DNA of 64,000 nucleotides from positions 248,001-312,000 of the forward strand of contig JAWKWL010000005.1 of NCBI GenBank assembly GCA_041397525.1, in the 5' to 3' direction. Under the pieces are notes generated by a model. The model saw only the letters and a program-made list of their open reading frames with translations. It had not been told where the DNA came from and searched no databases. This document shows positions 8,495 to 18,484 of the stretch, in pieces (position 1 is the first letter of the stretch; every line of letters starts with the position of its first letter). A program made the position numbers and the translations under genes. Source of the DNA: BOKV01 sp041397525. Lineage in GTDB: Bacteria; Pseudomonadota; Alphaproteobacteria; Rhizobiales; Rhizobiaceae.

Positions 8495-9325
8495 GATGTC
8501 GCCCAGGGTTCCTAATACGGAGCCTTCACCAACGGTTTTCCCGCGCGCACCGGGTGCTGCGGCAAGCATTCGCCCTGCAAGTCGCGAAAACGGCAGTGAC
8601 TGGATCCAGACCCGGCCAGGGCCGCGCAGCCTGGCAAAGAACACGCCTTCGCCGCCGAAGATCATCGACTTGATCGATCCGGCTCGCACCACATCCATTT
8701 CGATATTGCCAGTGAACGCTGCCACACAACCGGTGTCGATATGCAATTCTTCGCCCGGTCCCAGATCGCGCACCAGTGTTGTTCCACCGACATGCACGAA
8801 AACCCAGCCGTCGCCTTCGAGCTTCTGCATGATGAAGCCTTCACCGCCGAACAGGCCCGTCAGGATGCGTTTCTGGAAGAAGATGCCGAGTTGCACCCCC
8901 TTGGCCGCGCAAAGGAAGGCATCCTTCTGGCAGATCAGCCTCCCGCCGATTTCGTCAAGCTTGATCGCCAGGATATGACCGGGATAAGGCGCAGCGAAGC
9001 CGACCCGGGCCTTGCCTTCGCCATGATGGGTAAAAACGGTGGTAAACAGGCTCTCACCGGTAATGAGTCGTTTTCCCGCACCAACCAGCATGTCGAGAAA
9101 TCCGCCGGACTGCGATGACCCGTCACCAAAGACCGAAGTCATCTCGATCTCCGGATGTTTGAACATCATTGATCCCGCTTCTGCGACAGCAGACTCGCCG
9201 GGGTCAAGCTCGACCTCGACGAATTGCATTTCCATGCCCTTGATTTCGAAATCAATGTCGTCAGCCACGCCCTGGCTGCGGCTGTGGCGTGCTGATTGCA
9301 CTTGCGGCACTGAGCCAAAAACCAT
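8480..9325 (-). CDS. TIGR00266/AIM24-family protein
   Basis: A 281-residue protein of the AIM24 (TIGR00266) family. The family consists of double-stranded beta-helix proteins with unknown molecular function, found from bacteria to yeast mitochondria. Family features: MEMQFVEVELDPGES with AEAGSMMF near the start, GESLFTTVFTH, GFAAPYPGHILAI, the Gly-rich GLFGGEGFIMQKLEGDG, and SMIFGGEGVFFARLRGPGRVWIQS. The start at ATG 9325 is preceded by GGGAGAG about 6 bases upstream. A longer reading to 9379 would overlap the neighbouring secreted gene. Confidence 0.85.
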   Translation of the reverse strand: MVFGSVPQVQSARHSRSQGVADDIDFEIKGMEMQFVEVELDPGESAVAEAGSMMFKHPEIEMTSVFGDGSSQSGGFLDMLVGAGKRLITGESLFTTVFTHHGEGKARVGFAAPYPGHILAIKLDEIGGRLICQKDAFLCAAKGVQLGIFFQKRILTGLFGGEGFIMQKLEGDGWVFVHVGGTTLVRDLGPGEELHIDTGCVAAFTGNIEMDVVRAGSIKSMIFGGEGVFFARLRGPGRVWIQSLPFSRLAGRMLAAAPGARGKTVGEGSVLGTLGDIIGGD

Positions 9326-9354
9326 CGGGTCTCTCCCTCGTCTGTGTTGATTGC

Positions 9355-9804
9355 CTACCGGTTCACCGAACGGCACCAACCGCCATGAACATGCCAGCGG
9401 TCACGCCCGGGAACGCAGAACTCGACATTCCAGCCTGTGCCCGCGAGGCCCATGCCCTTTTCGATCCGGTAATGAACCGTCTGGTAATGTCCGTTGGAAA
9501 GAGCCACCCGCGCTTTGCAGTAGCGCCGTTCGATCGGATACATGCCGAAAGCCGCGACATGCCTCTCATGTTGGCGGTCGATGCCGGCAATCTCCACGCC
9601 GTAATAACCGTGCTTGCGTTGCGCCCAGTTGAAGCGATTCTTGATCCGCTCGGCTACCCTGGCTTCCTCACAATAGGGGAATTGCTGGAATGGCCTGAAG
9701 ACCATGTCAGCCGAGGCAGGCGTGGCCCCAAAGCCGGTAAGCCCGGAAAACGTCATCATGCCCAAAACCACTGCAAGCGTGGCATTTCCAATGCGTAAGA
9801 TCAT
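9355..9804 (-). CDS. Secreted Cys-containing hypothetical protein
   Basis: A 149-residue protein with a signal peptide (residues about 1-33, ending TPASADM). The mature part has four Cys (PYCEEA, RRYCKAR, EFCVPG, GGWCRS), possibly two disulfides, and many aromatic and His residues. I do not recognise the family. The start at 9804 was chosen because the signal peptide begins there. Thirty base pairs separate it from the AIM24-family gene downstream, so the two may share a transcript. Confidence 0.65.
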   Translation of the reverse strand: MILRIGNATLAVVLGMMTFSGLTGFGATPASADMVFRPFQQFPYCEEARVAERIKNRFNWAQRKHGYYGVEIAGIDRQHERHVAAFGMYPIERRYCKARVALSNGHYQTVHYRIEKGMGLAGTGWNVEFCVPGRDRWHVHGGWCRSVNR

Positions 9805-9901
9805 GGTGTCGATCCTGTTGGCTGGCAGGGCAGGAGGACATCCACCTGCCGATTCAATGGCTGGCAGGATTGCCGCTTTTACCTTGGCGGTCAAGGAAAC
9901 A

Positions 9902-10750
9902 TCATTCCTGCGTCAGTCTCTCCATGCGCCAGGAAGCACCTTTGTCCTGGGCCATTGCATCGACCAGTGAAGGCAGGATGACTTCCATCTCGTGCTGCAG
10001 CACAAATGGCGGATTCTTGATGACGAGACCCGAGCCCACAAGCCCCGGCTCGCTGTCATTTGCCGCATCGCGCACTTGCAGTTCGATACGCACCAGATCG
10101 CGGATGGCGCTGGCGCGAAGATCTGCAGCGAAACGCTCGACGTCACTTTCATGCTTGAGCGGATACCACAGCATCATGATGCCGCCCGGCCAACGCCGTT
10201 CACATTTTTCCAGCGCATCAACCATTCGGTCGAATTCACCCGCAATCTCGAAAGGCGGATCGATCAGCACCAGCCCGCGTTTTTCCTTGGGGGGCAGATG
10301 CGCACCCGGCACCAGCCAGCCATCAAGCAGGTTGATGCGGACCTGCCAGTCCCCGGCAAACAATTGTGCCAGCACTTCGTGATCGACCGGATGCAGTTCG
10401 AAAGCGGAAAGCCGGTCCTGCTTTCGCAACAGACGGCGCGCAATCAGGGGGGATCCGGGATAGGACGATGGCTCGCCTTCTTCGGGCAGCACAGCATGAA
10501 GATAAGGCGCGAGCAGTGCACCGGCTTCGCCGGAAATTCCTGCCGCAGCGATCTTGCCGATGCCGTTGATCCATTCGCCAGTCTTGGCTGCCTCCACTGA
10601 CGAGAGATCATAATTGCCGCGCCCCGCATGGGTGTCGATCACCCGGAAGGCGGCTTCCTTGCGCTTGAGATATTCGATGATGCGGGTCAGCACCACATGC
10701 TTGAACACGTCGGCAAAGTTCCCGGCATGAAAGGCGTGGCGGTAATTCAT
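9902..10750 (-). CDS. rlmJ: 23S rRNA (adenine(2030)-N6)-methyltransferase RlmJ
   Basis: Methylates A2030 of 23S rRNA. The 282-residue protein begins with the hallmark MNYRHAFHAGNFADVFKH, continues with the SAM-binding TGR-like segment (DTHAGRGNYDL), and has the amino-methyltransferase catalytic motif DPPFE near residue 165. The ATG overlaps the purN stop as ATGA, so it is translationally coupled to the purine genes. Confidence 0.93.
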   Translation of the reverse strand: MNYRHAFHAGNFADVFKHVVLTRIIEYLKRKEAAFRVIDTHAGRGNYDLSSVEAAKTGEWINGIGKIAAAGISGEAGALLAPYLHAVLPEEGEPSSYPGSPLIARRLLRKQDRLSAFELHPVDHEVLAQLFAGDWQVRINLLDGWLVPGAHLPPKEKRGLVLIDPPFEIAGEFDRMVDALEKCERRWPGGIMMLWYPLKHESDVERFAADLRASAIRDLVRIELQVRDAANDSEPGLVGSGLVIKNPPFVLQHEMEVILPSLVDAMAQDKGASWRMERLTQE

Positions 10751-11439
10751 TGTGGCAAAGCCGGGGAAAACAGAACAGCATCCGCGCCATGGGCCGCAAC
10801 GGCGGAAAACACTGCACGTCCGGCTGAAAATCGAACTGTTCCCGAAGCCAGCATTGAAAGCGCATGGGGGTAGAGCCGGTTTTCTGCTGCCAAAACGCGT
10901 GCGGCAAGGGCATCCACAGTGTCATCGTTCAACACCGGGACGGCGGCCTGCGCTATCACGGGCCCGTCATCGACGCCTTCGGTTACGAAATGCACGCTGG
11001 CACCGTGAATGAGTATTCCGGACGCAAGTACCCGCTCATGTGTGTCCACCCCTTTGAACGATGGCAGCAGGCTCGGATGGATATTGATCAGCCTGCCGGA
11101 ATAACGCCGCACGAAACCGCCGGTCAGGATGCGCATATAGCCTGCAAGGCAGATGAAATCCGGACGATCAGCATCGAGTGCCTCGCCAAGCGCTGTCTCA
11201 TGTTCTTCCCGGCTGGCGAATTGCTTGTGGTCAATCACCAGTGTCTCGATACCCGCCGCTTCTGCCACCGCCAGCGCCTTGGCCTCTGGGCGGTTGGAGA
11301 TCACCCGCTTGACCAAAGCCGGATAATTTGGCTGCATCGCCGCCTGGATCAGCGCTGTCATGTTGGTTCCGCGACCCGAAACCAGAACGTCGATCTGGCT
11401 GCGGCTCCCGTTTGATGTGCCGGATGTGTTCTCGCTCAC
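10747..11439 (-). CDS. purN: Phosphoribosylglycinamide formyltransferase
   Basis: Third step of de novo purine synthesis: transfers formyl from 10-formyl-THF to GAR. The 230-residue protein has the N-terminal VLVSGRGTNMTALI motif, the catalytic Asn-His-Asp set (NIHPSLLPSFKGVDTH; GASVHFVTEGVDDGPVIAQ) and normal length. It starts with GTG overlapping the purM stop (GTGA) and ends overlapping rlmJ (ATGA), giving a tightly coupled purM-purN-rlmJ operon. Confidence 0.95.
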   Translation of the reverse strand: MSENTSGTSNGSRSQIDVLVSGRGTNMTALIQAAMQPNYPALVKRVISNRPEAKALAVAEAAGIETLVIDHKQFASREEHETALGEALDADRPDFICLAGYMRILTGGFVRRYSGRLINIHPSLLPSFKGVDTHERVLASGILIHGASVHFVTEGVDDGPVIAQAAVPVLNDDTVDALAARVLAAENRLYPHALSMLASGTVRFSAGRAVFSAVAAHGADAVLFSPALPQ

Positions 11440-12503
11440 AGTGAAAGCTGCCCTTTGTAGACAACCGCATCACCCTCGCGTTTGGCAAGCCTGCCGATAC
11501 GGGTAACCGTTTCGCCCTCGCGCTTCAGGACTGCCTCGACCCGGTCAATCTCTTCGGCTGAAACGACAACGACCATGCCGGTTCCGCAATTGAAGGTGCG
11601 CAGCATTTCGCTGACACTTACGCCCCCCGAACGCATCAGCCATTGAAATACGGCCGGCGCCTTCAGTGCTGAGCAGTCGATTTCAGCGCAAAGCTGTTTG
11701 GGAAGTACGCGCGGAATGTTTTCAGTGAAGCCGCCACCGGTTATGTGCGCCATCGCCTTGACGGCACCGGTCTCGCGGATAGCTGCCAGCATCGGTTTCA
11801 CATAGATGCGGGTGGGCGCCAGCAATGCGCGTGCCAGGCTCTGCGTGTGATCAAAGGGGGCAGGGGCATCAAGATCGGCGCCCGACACTTCGACAATGCG
11901 GCGAACCAGCGAAAACCCGTTGGAATGAACCCCCGATGAGGCAAGTCCGATCAGAACATCGCCTTCACAGATATCGGCACTTGGCAGCAGTGAACCGCGT
12001 TCGGCAGCACCGACGGCAAAGCCGGCAAGGTCATACTCTCCCGCCTTGTACATTCCCGGCATTTCGGCCGTTTCACCGCCGATCAGCGCACAACCGGCAA
12101 TCCGGCAGCCCCTGGCAATGCCTTCGATCACCGATTTTGCCTCCTCTACCTGCAATTTGCCGGTGGCAAAATAGTCGAGAAAGAACAGTGGCTCCGCACC
12201 CTGCACCACAAGGTCGTTGACACACATGGCAACGAGGTCGATCCCGACCATGTCATGGACGCCGGTATCAATGGCGATTATCAGCTTGGTGCCGACACCA
12301 TCATTGGCCGCGACCAGAACAGGGTCCTTGTAGCCTGCGGCCTTGAGGTCGAACAATCCGCCAAAGCCGCCGATTTCCGTGTCGGAACCGGGACGCCTGG
12401 TAGACCGAACGGCAGGCTTGATGGCTTCAACCAGTTGTGTGCCGGCGTCGATGTCGACGCCTGCATCGGCATAGCTGAGCCCGTTCTTTCCTGCTTCGCC
12501 CAT
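11436..12503 (-). CDS. purM: Phosphoribosylformylglycinamidine cyclo-ligase (AIR synthetase)
   Basis: Fifth step of de novo purine synthesis: ATP-dependent ring closure of FGAM to AIR. It is 355 residues, full length. Family motifs are present: SYADAGVDIDAGTQLVEAIKP at the start, GVGTKLIIA, MCVNDLVVQGAEPLFFLDY, GGETAEMPGMY, GLASSGVHSNGFSLVR and HITGGGFTENIPR. First gene of the purM-purN-rlmJ operon; divergent from the AI-2E permease, a neighbourhood conserved across rhizobia. Confidence 0.96.
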   Translation of the reverse strand: MGEAGKNGLSYADAGVDIDAGTQLVEAIKPAVRSTRRPGSDTEIGGFGGLFDLKAAGYKDPVLVAANDGVGTKLIIAIDTGVHDMVGIDLVAMCVNDLVVQGAEPLFFLDYFATGKLQVEEAKSVIEGIARGCRIAGCALIGGETAEMPGMYKAGEYDLAGFAVGAAERGSLLPSADICEGDVLIGLASSGVHSNGFSLVRRIVEVSGADLDAPAPFDHTQSLARALLAPTRIYVKPMLAAIRETGAVKAMAHITGGGFTENIPRVLPKQLCAEIDCSALKAPAVFQWLMRSGGVSVSEMLRTFNCGTGMVVVVSAEEIDRVEAVLKREGETVTRIGRLAKREGDAVVYKGQLSL

Positions 12504-12788
12504 GTGTCAACCCCGTAGCATTTGCGATGCTTGGCAATACGCCGCCAAGGCACTGCACTTCAAGCGCCTTGCGGCCTTTTCAACTGGTCAAGGCGTCATT
12601 GGCGGCACATTGGCGCTTTTACCGGGCTTTACTAGTGAAATGCCGACAAAACAGGGTCGGGCAAGGGATTGGCCTTGTTCCATGCACCCGGTAAGCCATT
12701 TCATTTGTTGCAACTGCGGGCTGACTTTTGCCTGTCGCATCTGGTATCAAGCCTGATATCGCCTGATCGAGAGCAGCGGGAGCCGCGC

Positions 12789-13874
12789 ATGGACCAGAAA
12801 ACTGAAAAGAAAATCCGCCGCCAGGCATTCTTCTGGTTGCTGGCCCTTGGCATGTTCCTGTTTTTCCTGTGGCTGTTTGCAGGAATCCTCCTGCCTTTCG
12901 TTGCCGGGATGGCGCTGGCCTATTTTCTTGATCCTGTGGCTGATCTGCTGGAACGTTGGGGGCTTTCGCGCCTGATGGCAACAGTGATCATCCTGTTCTT
13001 CTTTGTGGTCATATTCATAGTGACGCTGATGATTTTCGTGCCGATACTGGGCAACCAGATTGCCGGCTTCCTTGAGCGGATGCCTGACCTTGTCACCCGC
13101 CTGCAGTCACTGGTCGCTTCCTCTGAAAGCCCCTGGATCAAGAAGATCATCGGCATAGAAAGCCAGACGCTCCAGGACAACATGAACGAACTGGTGAAGC
13201 AGGCCGCTGGCTGGATTGCCACCGTGATGCGGCAATTGTGGAACTCCGGCAAGGCAATCGTCAGCCTCGCCTCGCTATTGGTCGTCACACCGGTGGTCGC
13301 ATTTTACCTGCTCTATGACTGGGACAACATGGTTGAGACAGTCGACAGCTGGCTGCCGCGTGATCACCGCAATACCATCCATCAACTGTTTTCCGAAATT
13401 GACAGGGCCGTGGCCGGTTTCGTGCGCGGGCAGGGAACGCTCTGCCTCGTACTCGGGCTGTTCTACGGCATTTCGCTCACGATAGCAGGGCTGAATTTCG
13501 GTCTGCTGATCGGACTGTTCGCCGGGTTGGTCTCGTTCATCCCCTATGTCGGCTCGCTCACCGGTCTTGTCCTGTCGGTCGGTGTTGCCCTGGTACAGTT
13601 CTGGCCCGAATGGATACCCATTATCGTGGTCGTCGTGATCTTTGGCGTTGGGCAATTCCTCGAAGGCAATATCCTGCAGCCCAAACTGGTAGGCAGCAGT
13701 GTGGGTCTGCATCCCGTCTGGCTGATGTTCGCGCTGTTCGCCTTCGGCTCACTGTTTGGTTTCACCGGAATGCTGGTCGCAGTGCCCGCCGCGGCGGCGG
13801 TAGGCGTCATTGTACGCTTTGCACTTGGCCGCTATCTCACAAGCGAGTTATACAGGGGCCATGGTTTGGAGTGA
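12789..13874 (+). CDS. AI-2E family transporter (PerM-like permease)
   Basis: A 361-residue integral membrane protein of the AI-2E/PerM superfamily with about eight transmembrane helices. It has two N-terminal helices (FFWLLALGMFLFFLWLFAGILLPF), a large amphipathic segment (residues 75-150), and the C-terminal cluster with the typical LVSFIPYVGSLTGL and GNILQPKLVGSSVGLHPVWLM motifs. Members export small molecules or Na+/H+; the substrate here cannot be told. I chose the ATG at 12789; the upstream 40 residues of a longer frame look like noncoding translation. It lies next to hdaA, as in other rhizobia. Confidence 0.88.
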   Translation: MDQKTEKKIRRQAFFWLLALGMFLFFLWLFAGILLPFVAGMALAYFLDPVADLLERWGLSRLMATVIILFFFVVIFIVTLMIFVPILGNQIAGFLERMPDLVTRLQSLVASSESPWIKKIIGIESQTLQDNMNELVKQAAGWIATVMRQLWNSGKAIVSLASLLVVTPVVAFYLLYDWDNMVETVDSWLPRDHRNTIHQLFSEIDRAVAGFVRGQGTLCLVLGLFYGISLTIAGLNFGLLIGLFAGLVSFIPYVGSLTGLVLSVGVALVQFWPEWIPIIVVVVIFGVGQFLEGNILQPKLVGSSVGLHPVWLMFALFAFGSLFGFTGMLVAVPAAAAVGVIVRFALGRYLTSELYRGHGLE

Positions 13875-13924
13875 GGCAGCCGGCATCGTGGCCAGTTGGA
13901 CACACCAGTCCGGTCCAATCCAAC

Positions 13925-14623
13925 ATGAGTAACACGCAGCGTATCGCGACCATGGCACCCAGACAGCTACCTCTCGAATTGCCATTTTCCAGCGCCACAG
14001 CGCGCGATGACCTCATCGTTTCGCCGGCCAACATCCAGGCCGTCAACCTGATCGACAGTTGGCCGGATTGGCCAGCCCATGCCGTTATCCTGCATGGCCC
14101 GGTCGGAACAGGCAAAAGCCACATGGCTCGCATCTGGGCCGAACAGGCTGATGCGCTGATGATGAACGGCGCAAGACTCGCCGACTGGAAGCCCGGTAAC
14201 GATGGTGGATACTGCTTTGTAGTCGAGGATATCGCGCGCAATGTTGTCATGGACGAGGTGCTGTTCCACCTGCTCAACCATGCGCGTGCGCATGGCGGCC
14301 ACTGCCTGATGACCAGTCGCGAGCCGCCAAGTGACTGGGGCGTGCAATTGCCGGACCTCCAGTCCCGGCTGCGTGCCGCCACTCTGGTGGAAATTTCAGC
14401 CCCCGACGACACGCTGTTGCGACAGGTGATCGTCAAACTGTTTGCCGACCGCCAGCTTGCTGTGGATCCGGGAGTTGTGGACTATCTGGTGACCCGCATG
14501 GAGCGCTCGCTCGGAGCGGCGGGCGCGCTTGTAGCGGAGATTGACCACGAAGCCCTGGCGCGTCGCAGCGCTGTCACACGCTCCCTGGCGAGCCTTGCGC
14601 TGCAGAAGACGGGTATGGTCTGA
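13925..14623 (+). CDS. hdaA: DnaA-related regulatory inactivator HdaA
   Basis: DnaA-like AAA+ protein of 232 residues lacking the DNA-binding domain IV. With the beta clamp it stimulates ATP hydrolysis by DnaA and restrains re-initiation. Visible: the N-terminal clamp-binding-type motif QLPLELPF, a Walker A (GPVGTGKSH), a Walker B-like VVEDIAR, and sensor region LQSRLRAATLVEI. The ATG at 13925 was chosen; an internal ATG 9 codons later is also possible. Between the AI-2E permease and ppk, the standard alphaproteobacterial location. Confidence 0.88.
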   Translation: MSNTQRIATMAPRQLPLELPFSSATARDDLIVSPANIQAVNLIDSWPDWPAHAVILHGPVGTGKSHMARIWAEQADALMMNGARLADWKPGNDGGYCFVVEDIARNVVMDEVLFHLLNHARAHGGHCLMTSREPPSDWGVQLPDLQSRLRAATLVEISAPDDTLLRQVIVKLFADRQLAVDPGVVDYLVTRMERSLGAAGALVAEIDHEALARRSAVTRSLASLALQKTGMV

Positions 14624-14721
14624 ACGCAGCTTACAACAGGTTAGCGCTTGTTTAGCGGTTTTGCAGTATTGTCACATTTCACGGTTAATCCGCTGAAAAA
14701 CCAACAACGCCGGGCGAATTG

Positions 14722-16920
14722 ATGGACCAGACTGTAAGAGCTGAGGAACATGGCATTCTCAACGGGCCGCAACACGATCCGGCAAGCGACGTGTTTTCCG
14801 ATCCTGCGCGCTTCATGAACCGTGAGCTTTCCTGGCTGGAATTCAATCGCCGGGTTCTCGAGGAATCTGCCAATACCGGCAATCCGCTGCTGGAGCGCGT
14901 GCGTTTCCTGTCGATTTCCGCGACCAATCTCGATGAGTTCTTCATGGTTCGCGTCGCCGGCATTGTTGGTCAGGTACGCCAGGGAATCGATACCCGCTCC
15001 GATGACGGTTTGACGCCGCGCGAGCAGCTTTCAGCGGTGCTGGAAGCCGTCAGCCTGTTGCAGGCAGACCAGCAATCGGCTTGGGCCGAACTGCGCAAAG
15101 CCCTGATCCAGGAACAGATTTTCATCGTCGGCGAGAAGGACCTCGCCAAGACCGACCGTGAATGGCTGGAAGACCATTTCATGGAGGCGGTGTTCCCGAT
15201 CCTCACGCCCCTGTCGATCGATCCCGCGCATCCGTTCCCGTTCATTCCCAATCTCGGCCATACCTCGGTCTATCATCTAGCACATTCACGCACATCCGAG
15301 GAAATGACCGCGCTGGTGCGCATGCCACAAAGCCTGCGCCGTTTCATCGAACTGCCGCAGAAGGCAGGAAGCAAGACGGCACTCATTCCCATCGAATCCG
15401 TCATTGCCATGTTCATCGGCCGGCTATTTCCCGGCTTTATCGTTCGCGGTTCCGGACATTTCAGGGTCATTCGCGATTCCGATATCGAAGTGGAGGAAGA
15501 GGCCGAGGATCTGGTTCGCACCTTCGAAACGGCATTGAAGCGCCGCCGCCGCGGCTCTGTCATCCGCCTCGAGATTGAAGAGGGAATGCCTGCGAAGCTG
15601 CAGGAATTCGTGGTGACCCAGCTTGGCCTCAACGACAGCCAGGTCAATATTCTTTCCGGCATGCTGGCATTGCACAACCTGTCTGAAATTGTTTCGCTGG
15701 ACCGGCCTGACCTGAAATTCGAATCCTACAATGCCCGGTTTCCCGAACGCATCCGCGAATTGAATGGCGACTGCTTTGCTGCTATCCGCCAGAAGGACAT
15801 CGTGGTCCACCACCCCTACGAATCATTCGATGTAGTTGTTCAGTTCATCCGTCAGGCAGCACGCGATACAGAAGTTGTTGCCATCAAGCAGACGCTTTAC
15901 CGCACCTCCAATGACAGCCCGATCGTGGCTGCCCTGATTGAGGCGGCAGAGGCAGGAAAATCAGTGACTGCGCTCGTTGAACTGAAAGCGCGCTTTGACG
16001 AGGAAGCCAATATTCGCTGGGCACGCGATCTTGAGCGCGCCGGTGTGCAGGTCGTGTTCGGCTTTGTCGAATGGAAGACCCACTCGAAACTGTCACAGGT
16101 CGTGCGCCGCGAGGAGGGCAAGCTTGTGAACTATGTTCACATCGGAACCGGCAACTACCACCCGATCACCGCCCGCATCTACACCGATCTTTCCTATTTC
16201 ACCGCCAACCCGGTGGTCGCCAGGGACGTGGCGCAGGTGTTCAACTTCATTACCGGCTATGCGGAGCCGGACCATCTCGAAGCGCTCGCCGTTTCGCCGA
16301 TAACCCTCAAACAGCGCATCCTTGACCATATCGCCCAGGAAATCGAGCACGCCAGGGCAGGGCGCCCGGCGACGATTTGGGCCAAGATGAATTCGCTGGT
16401 CGATCCCGTGATCATCGATGCATTTTATCGAGCCAGCCAGGCTGGGGTCCATATTGAGCTTGTAGTGCGCGGGATTTGTTGCCTGCGTCCTGCCGTGCAG
16501 GGCCTGTCGGAAAACATTCACGTCAAATCCATCGTCGGGCGCTTCCTCGAACACAGCCGCATCCTGTGCTTCGGCAATGGCAAGGAAATGCCTTCCCGAA
16601 CCAATATTGTCTATATCGGGTCGGCCGACCTGATGCCGCGGAACCTCGACCGGCGTGTCGAAGTGATGGTGCGGCTGAGCAACCCGACAGTGCAGCAGCA
16701 GGTGCTGGAACAGATCATGCTCGCAAACCTGATGGATACGGAGCAAAGCTGGGAAATCCTGCCAAATGGCAAGTCGCGGAGAATTTCTGCGAAATACCCC
16801 GCAGAATCGTTTAATGCTCAGCGGTACTTCATGACCAATCCAAGCCTTTCAGGGCGAGGCGAATCGCTGAAATATGATGCTCCGAAGAAATTCACGGACC
16901 GCGAATTTGGTGACCTCTAA
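14722..16920 (+). CDS. ppk: Polyphosphate kinase 1
   Basis: Makes inorganic polyphosphate reversibly from ATP. It is 732 residues, with the four PPK1 domains visible in order: N-terminal (FMNRELSWLEFNRRVLEE), head, and the two phospholipase-D-like C domains. The phospho-accepting His lies in VEWKTHSKLSQVVRR and the second catalytic His in VHIGTGNYHP. The ATG at 14722 follows a TTG at 14719, which could also serve. Its last 47 bases overlap the start of ppx, so synthesis and degradation of polyphosphate are coupled. Confidence 0.96.
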   Translation: MDQTVRAEEHGILNGPQHDPASDVFSDPARFMNRELSWLEFNRRVLEESANTGNPLLERVRFLSISATNLDEFFMVRVAGIVGQVRQGIDTRSDDGLTPREQLSAVLEAVSLLQADQQSAWAELRKALIQEQIFIVGEKDLAKTDREWLEDHFMEAVFPILTPLSIDPAHPFPFIPNLGHTSVYHLAHSRTSEEMTALVRMPQSLRRFIELPQKAGSKTALIPIESVIAMFIGRLFPGFIVRGSGHFRVIRDSDIEVEEEAEDLVRTFETALKRRRRGSVIRLEIEEGMPAKLQEFVVTQLGLNDSQVNILSGMLALHNLSEIVSLDRPDLKFESYNARFPERIRELNGDCFAAIRQKDIVVHHPYESFDVVVQFIRQAARDTEVVAIKQTLYRTSNDSPIVAALIEAAEAGKSVTALVELKARFDEEANIRWARDLERAGVQVVFGFVEWKTHSKLSQVVRREEGKLVNYVHIGTGNYHPITARIYTDLSYFTANPVVARDVAQVFNFITGYAEPDHLEALAVSPITLKQRILDHIAQEIEHARAGRPATIWAKMNSLVDPVIIDAFYRASQAGVHIELVVRGICCLRPAVQGLSENIHVKSIVGRFLEHSRILCFGNGKEMPSRTNIVYIGSADLMPRNLDRRVEVMVRLSNPTVQQQVLEQIMLANLMDTEQSWEILPNGKSRRISAKYPAESFNAQRYFMTNPSLSGRGESLKYDAPKKFTDREFGDL

Positions 16921-18469
16921 GGGGGTTGCGCGAAGGCGCGAGGACGATACGGGAAACTGGCCGGAAGAAGGCGCGCAGGGGCGATTGTCCCAGCGCAGGC
17001 CCGTCGCGGTCGTCGATATCGGCTCCAATTCCGTGCGTCAGGTCATTTACGAGGGGCTCACTCGCTCGCCAGCCGTCCTGTTCAACGAAAAGGTGCTTTG
17101 CGGTCTTGGCCAGGGCATTGCCACCACCGGACGGTTGAACGAACAGGCCGTTGAACGTGCCATCGCCGCCCTGCGCCGCTTTCATGCCCTGGGCAGGCAG
17201 GCGGGCGTTTCACAGACACATATCTTGGCTACGGCAGCCGCGCGCGAAGCGTCCAATGGCCCGCAATTCATCACCCGTGTCGAGGAAATGTTCGGCACCG
17301 ACGTGATGGTGCTTACTGGCATGATGGAAGCGCAATATTCCGCCTATGGCATCAAGAGCGGCTTTCATGAGCCCGAGGGCATTGTTGGCGACATGGGTGG
17401 TGGCTCGCTGGAACTGGTCGGTGTCAATGGTGAGATCAAGGGTGGCATTACCCTGCCGCTGGGCGGCTTGCGGCTTGCTGAAATGTCTGGTGGCTCCATT
17501 GAAAAGGCCCGCGACATCATCAAGGCGGAAATGGCCAGGATCAGTGTCGCCTGGCCGGGCACGCAGCGCAATTTCTATGCGGTCGGCGGCACATGGCGCT
17601 CGCTGGTCAAACTCCACATAGCCCGTACGCACTATCCGCTGATGGCGGTGCATGATTATCATGTTCCCGCCAAGAGTTTCCTCGCCTTTTGCAACCGTCT
17701 TGCGGGCGAGCCGATTGATACGGTTGTCGGCATTGACGCTGTATCACGCAACCGCCGGGCGCTCCTTCCCTATGGCGCACTGGTCATGGCGCAGGTGCTC
17801 AAGACGCTGAAGGCCGACATGGTCATAGCCTCCTCGCTTGGTGTGCGCGAAGGCTATCTGTATTCGTTGCTGCCGCCCGAGGAGCAGGCCAAGGATTCGC
17901 TGTTGGAAACGGCACGCGACCTGTCGATCCTGCGTGCGCGCTCTCCGCGCCATGCCCAGGAACTTGCCGACTGGAGCACAATGGCATTTGCCACGCTTGG
18001 CACGGACGAGACTGCGGATGAAACCCGCTACCGGATCGCATCATGCTATCTTGCCGATATCGCCTGGCGCGCCCATCCTGATTTCCGCGCCCAGCAAAGC
18101 CTTTCCGTAATTGCCAATACCGGATTCGTCGGCATCTCGCATGAGGGCCGTGCTTATCTGGCACTGTCAAATTTCCACCGTTATCAGGGGCTTGGCAGCA
18201 AGGTGAAGCAGCCCGAAATCGCATCCATGGCGACGCCGCGCATCTTTACGCGGGCGCGATTGCTGGCTGCGATCTTCCGGGTGTTGTATCTTTACTCCGC
18301 TTCAATGGCAGGGGTGATACCTCGCCTTGGGTTGGTAGCCCGCGATGACGACAGCTTCGTGCTGACCGTGCCGCGCGACATTTCCGACCTGTGCGGCGAA
18401 CGTCCCGAAGAGCGCCTCTCACAGCTGGCGCGCGAGACCGGAAAGACCATCACCATGGAAATCGTGTAA
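16874..18469 (+). CDS. ppx: Exopolyphosphatase (Ppx/GppA family)
   Basis: Releases terminal phosphate from polyphosphate (or hydrolyses pppGpp). The ASKHA-fold signatures are present: VAVVDIGSNSVRQVIYEG near residue 46, the ATAAAREA segment with the catalytic Glu region, and the GDMGGGSLELV phosphate-binding loop, followed by a C-terminal HD-like helical region. It is 531 residues. The reading overlaps ppk by 47 bases and the first 40 residues are not conserved-looking, so the true start may be a little further in. Converges on rnd. Confidence 0.93.
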   Translation: MMLRRNSRTANLVTSKGVARRREDDTGNWPEEGAQGRLSQRRPVAVVDIGSNSVRQVIYEGLTRSPAVLFNEKVLCGLGQGIATTGRLNEQAVERAIAALRRFHALGRQAGVSQTHILATAAAREASNGPQFITRVEEMFGTDVMVLTGMMEAQYSAYGIKSGFHEPEGIVGDMGGGSLELVGVNGEIKGGITLPLGGLRLAEMSGGSIEKARDIIKAEMARISVAWPGTQRNFYAVGGTWRSLVKLHIARTHYPLMAVHDYHVPAKSFLAFCNRLAGEPIDTVVGIDAVSRNRRALLPYGALVMAQVLKTLKADMVIASSLGVREGYLYSLLPPEEQAKDSLLETARDLSILRARSPRHAQELADWSTMAFATLGTDETADETRYRIASCYLADIAWRAHPDFRAQQSLSVIANTGFVGISHEGRAYLALSNFHRYQGLGSKVKQPEIASMATPRIFTRARLLAAIFRVLYLYSASMAGVIPRLGLVARDDDSFVLTVPRDISDLCGERPEERLSQLARETGKTITMEIV

Positions 18470-18484
18470 GGGGCAGTGCCTTAC
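18466..18484. terminator. Short hairpin between ppx and rnd
   Basis: A 6-bp stem (gtaagg at 18466-18471 with ccttac at 18479-18484) and a 7-base loop that spans the stop codons of two converging genes. No T-run. A weak candidate only. Confidence 0.3.
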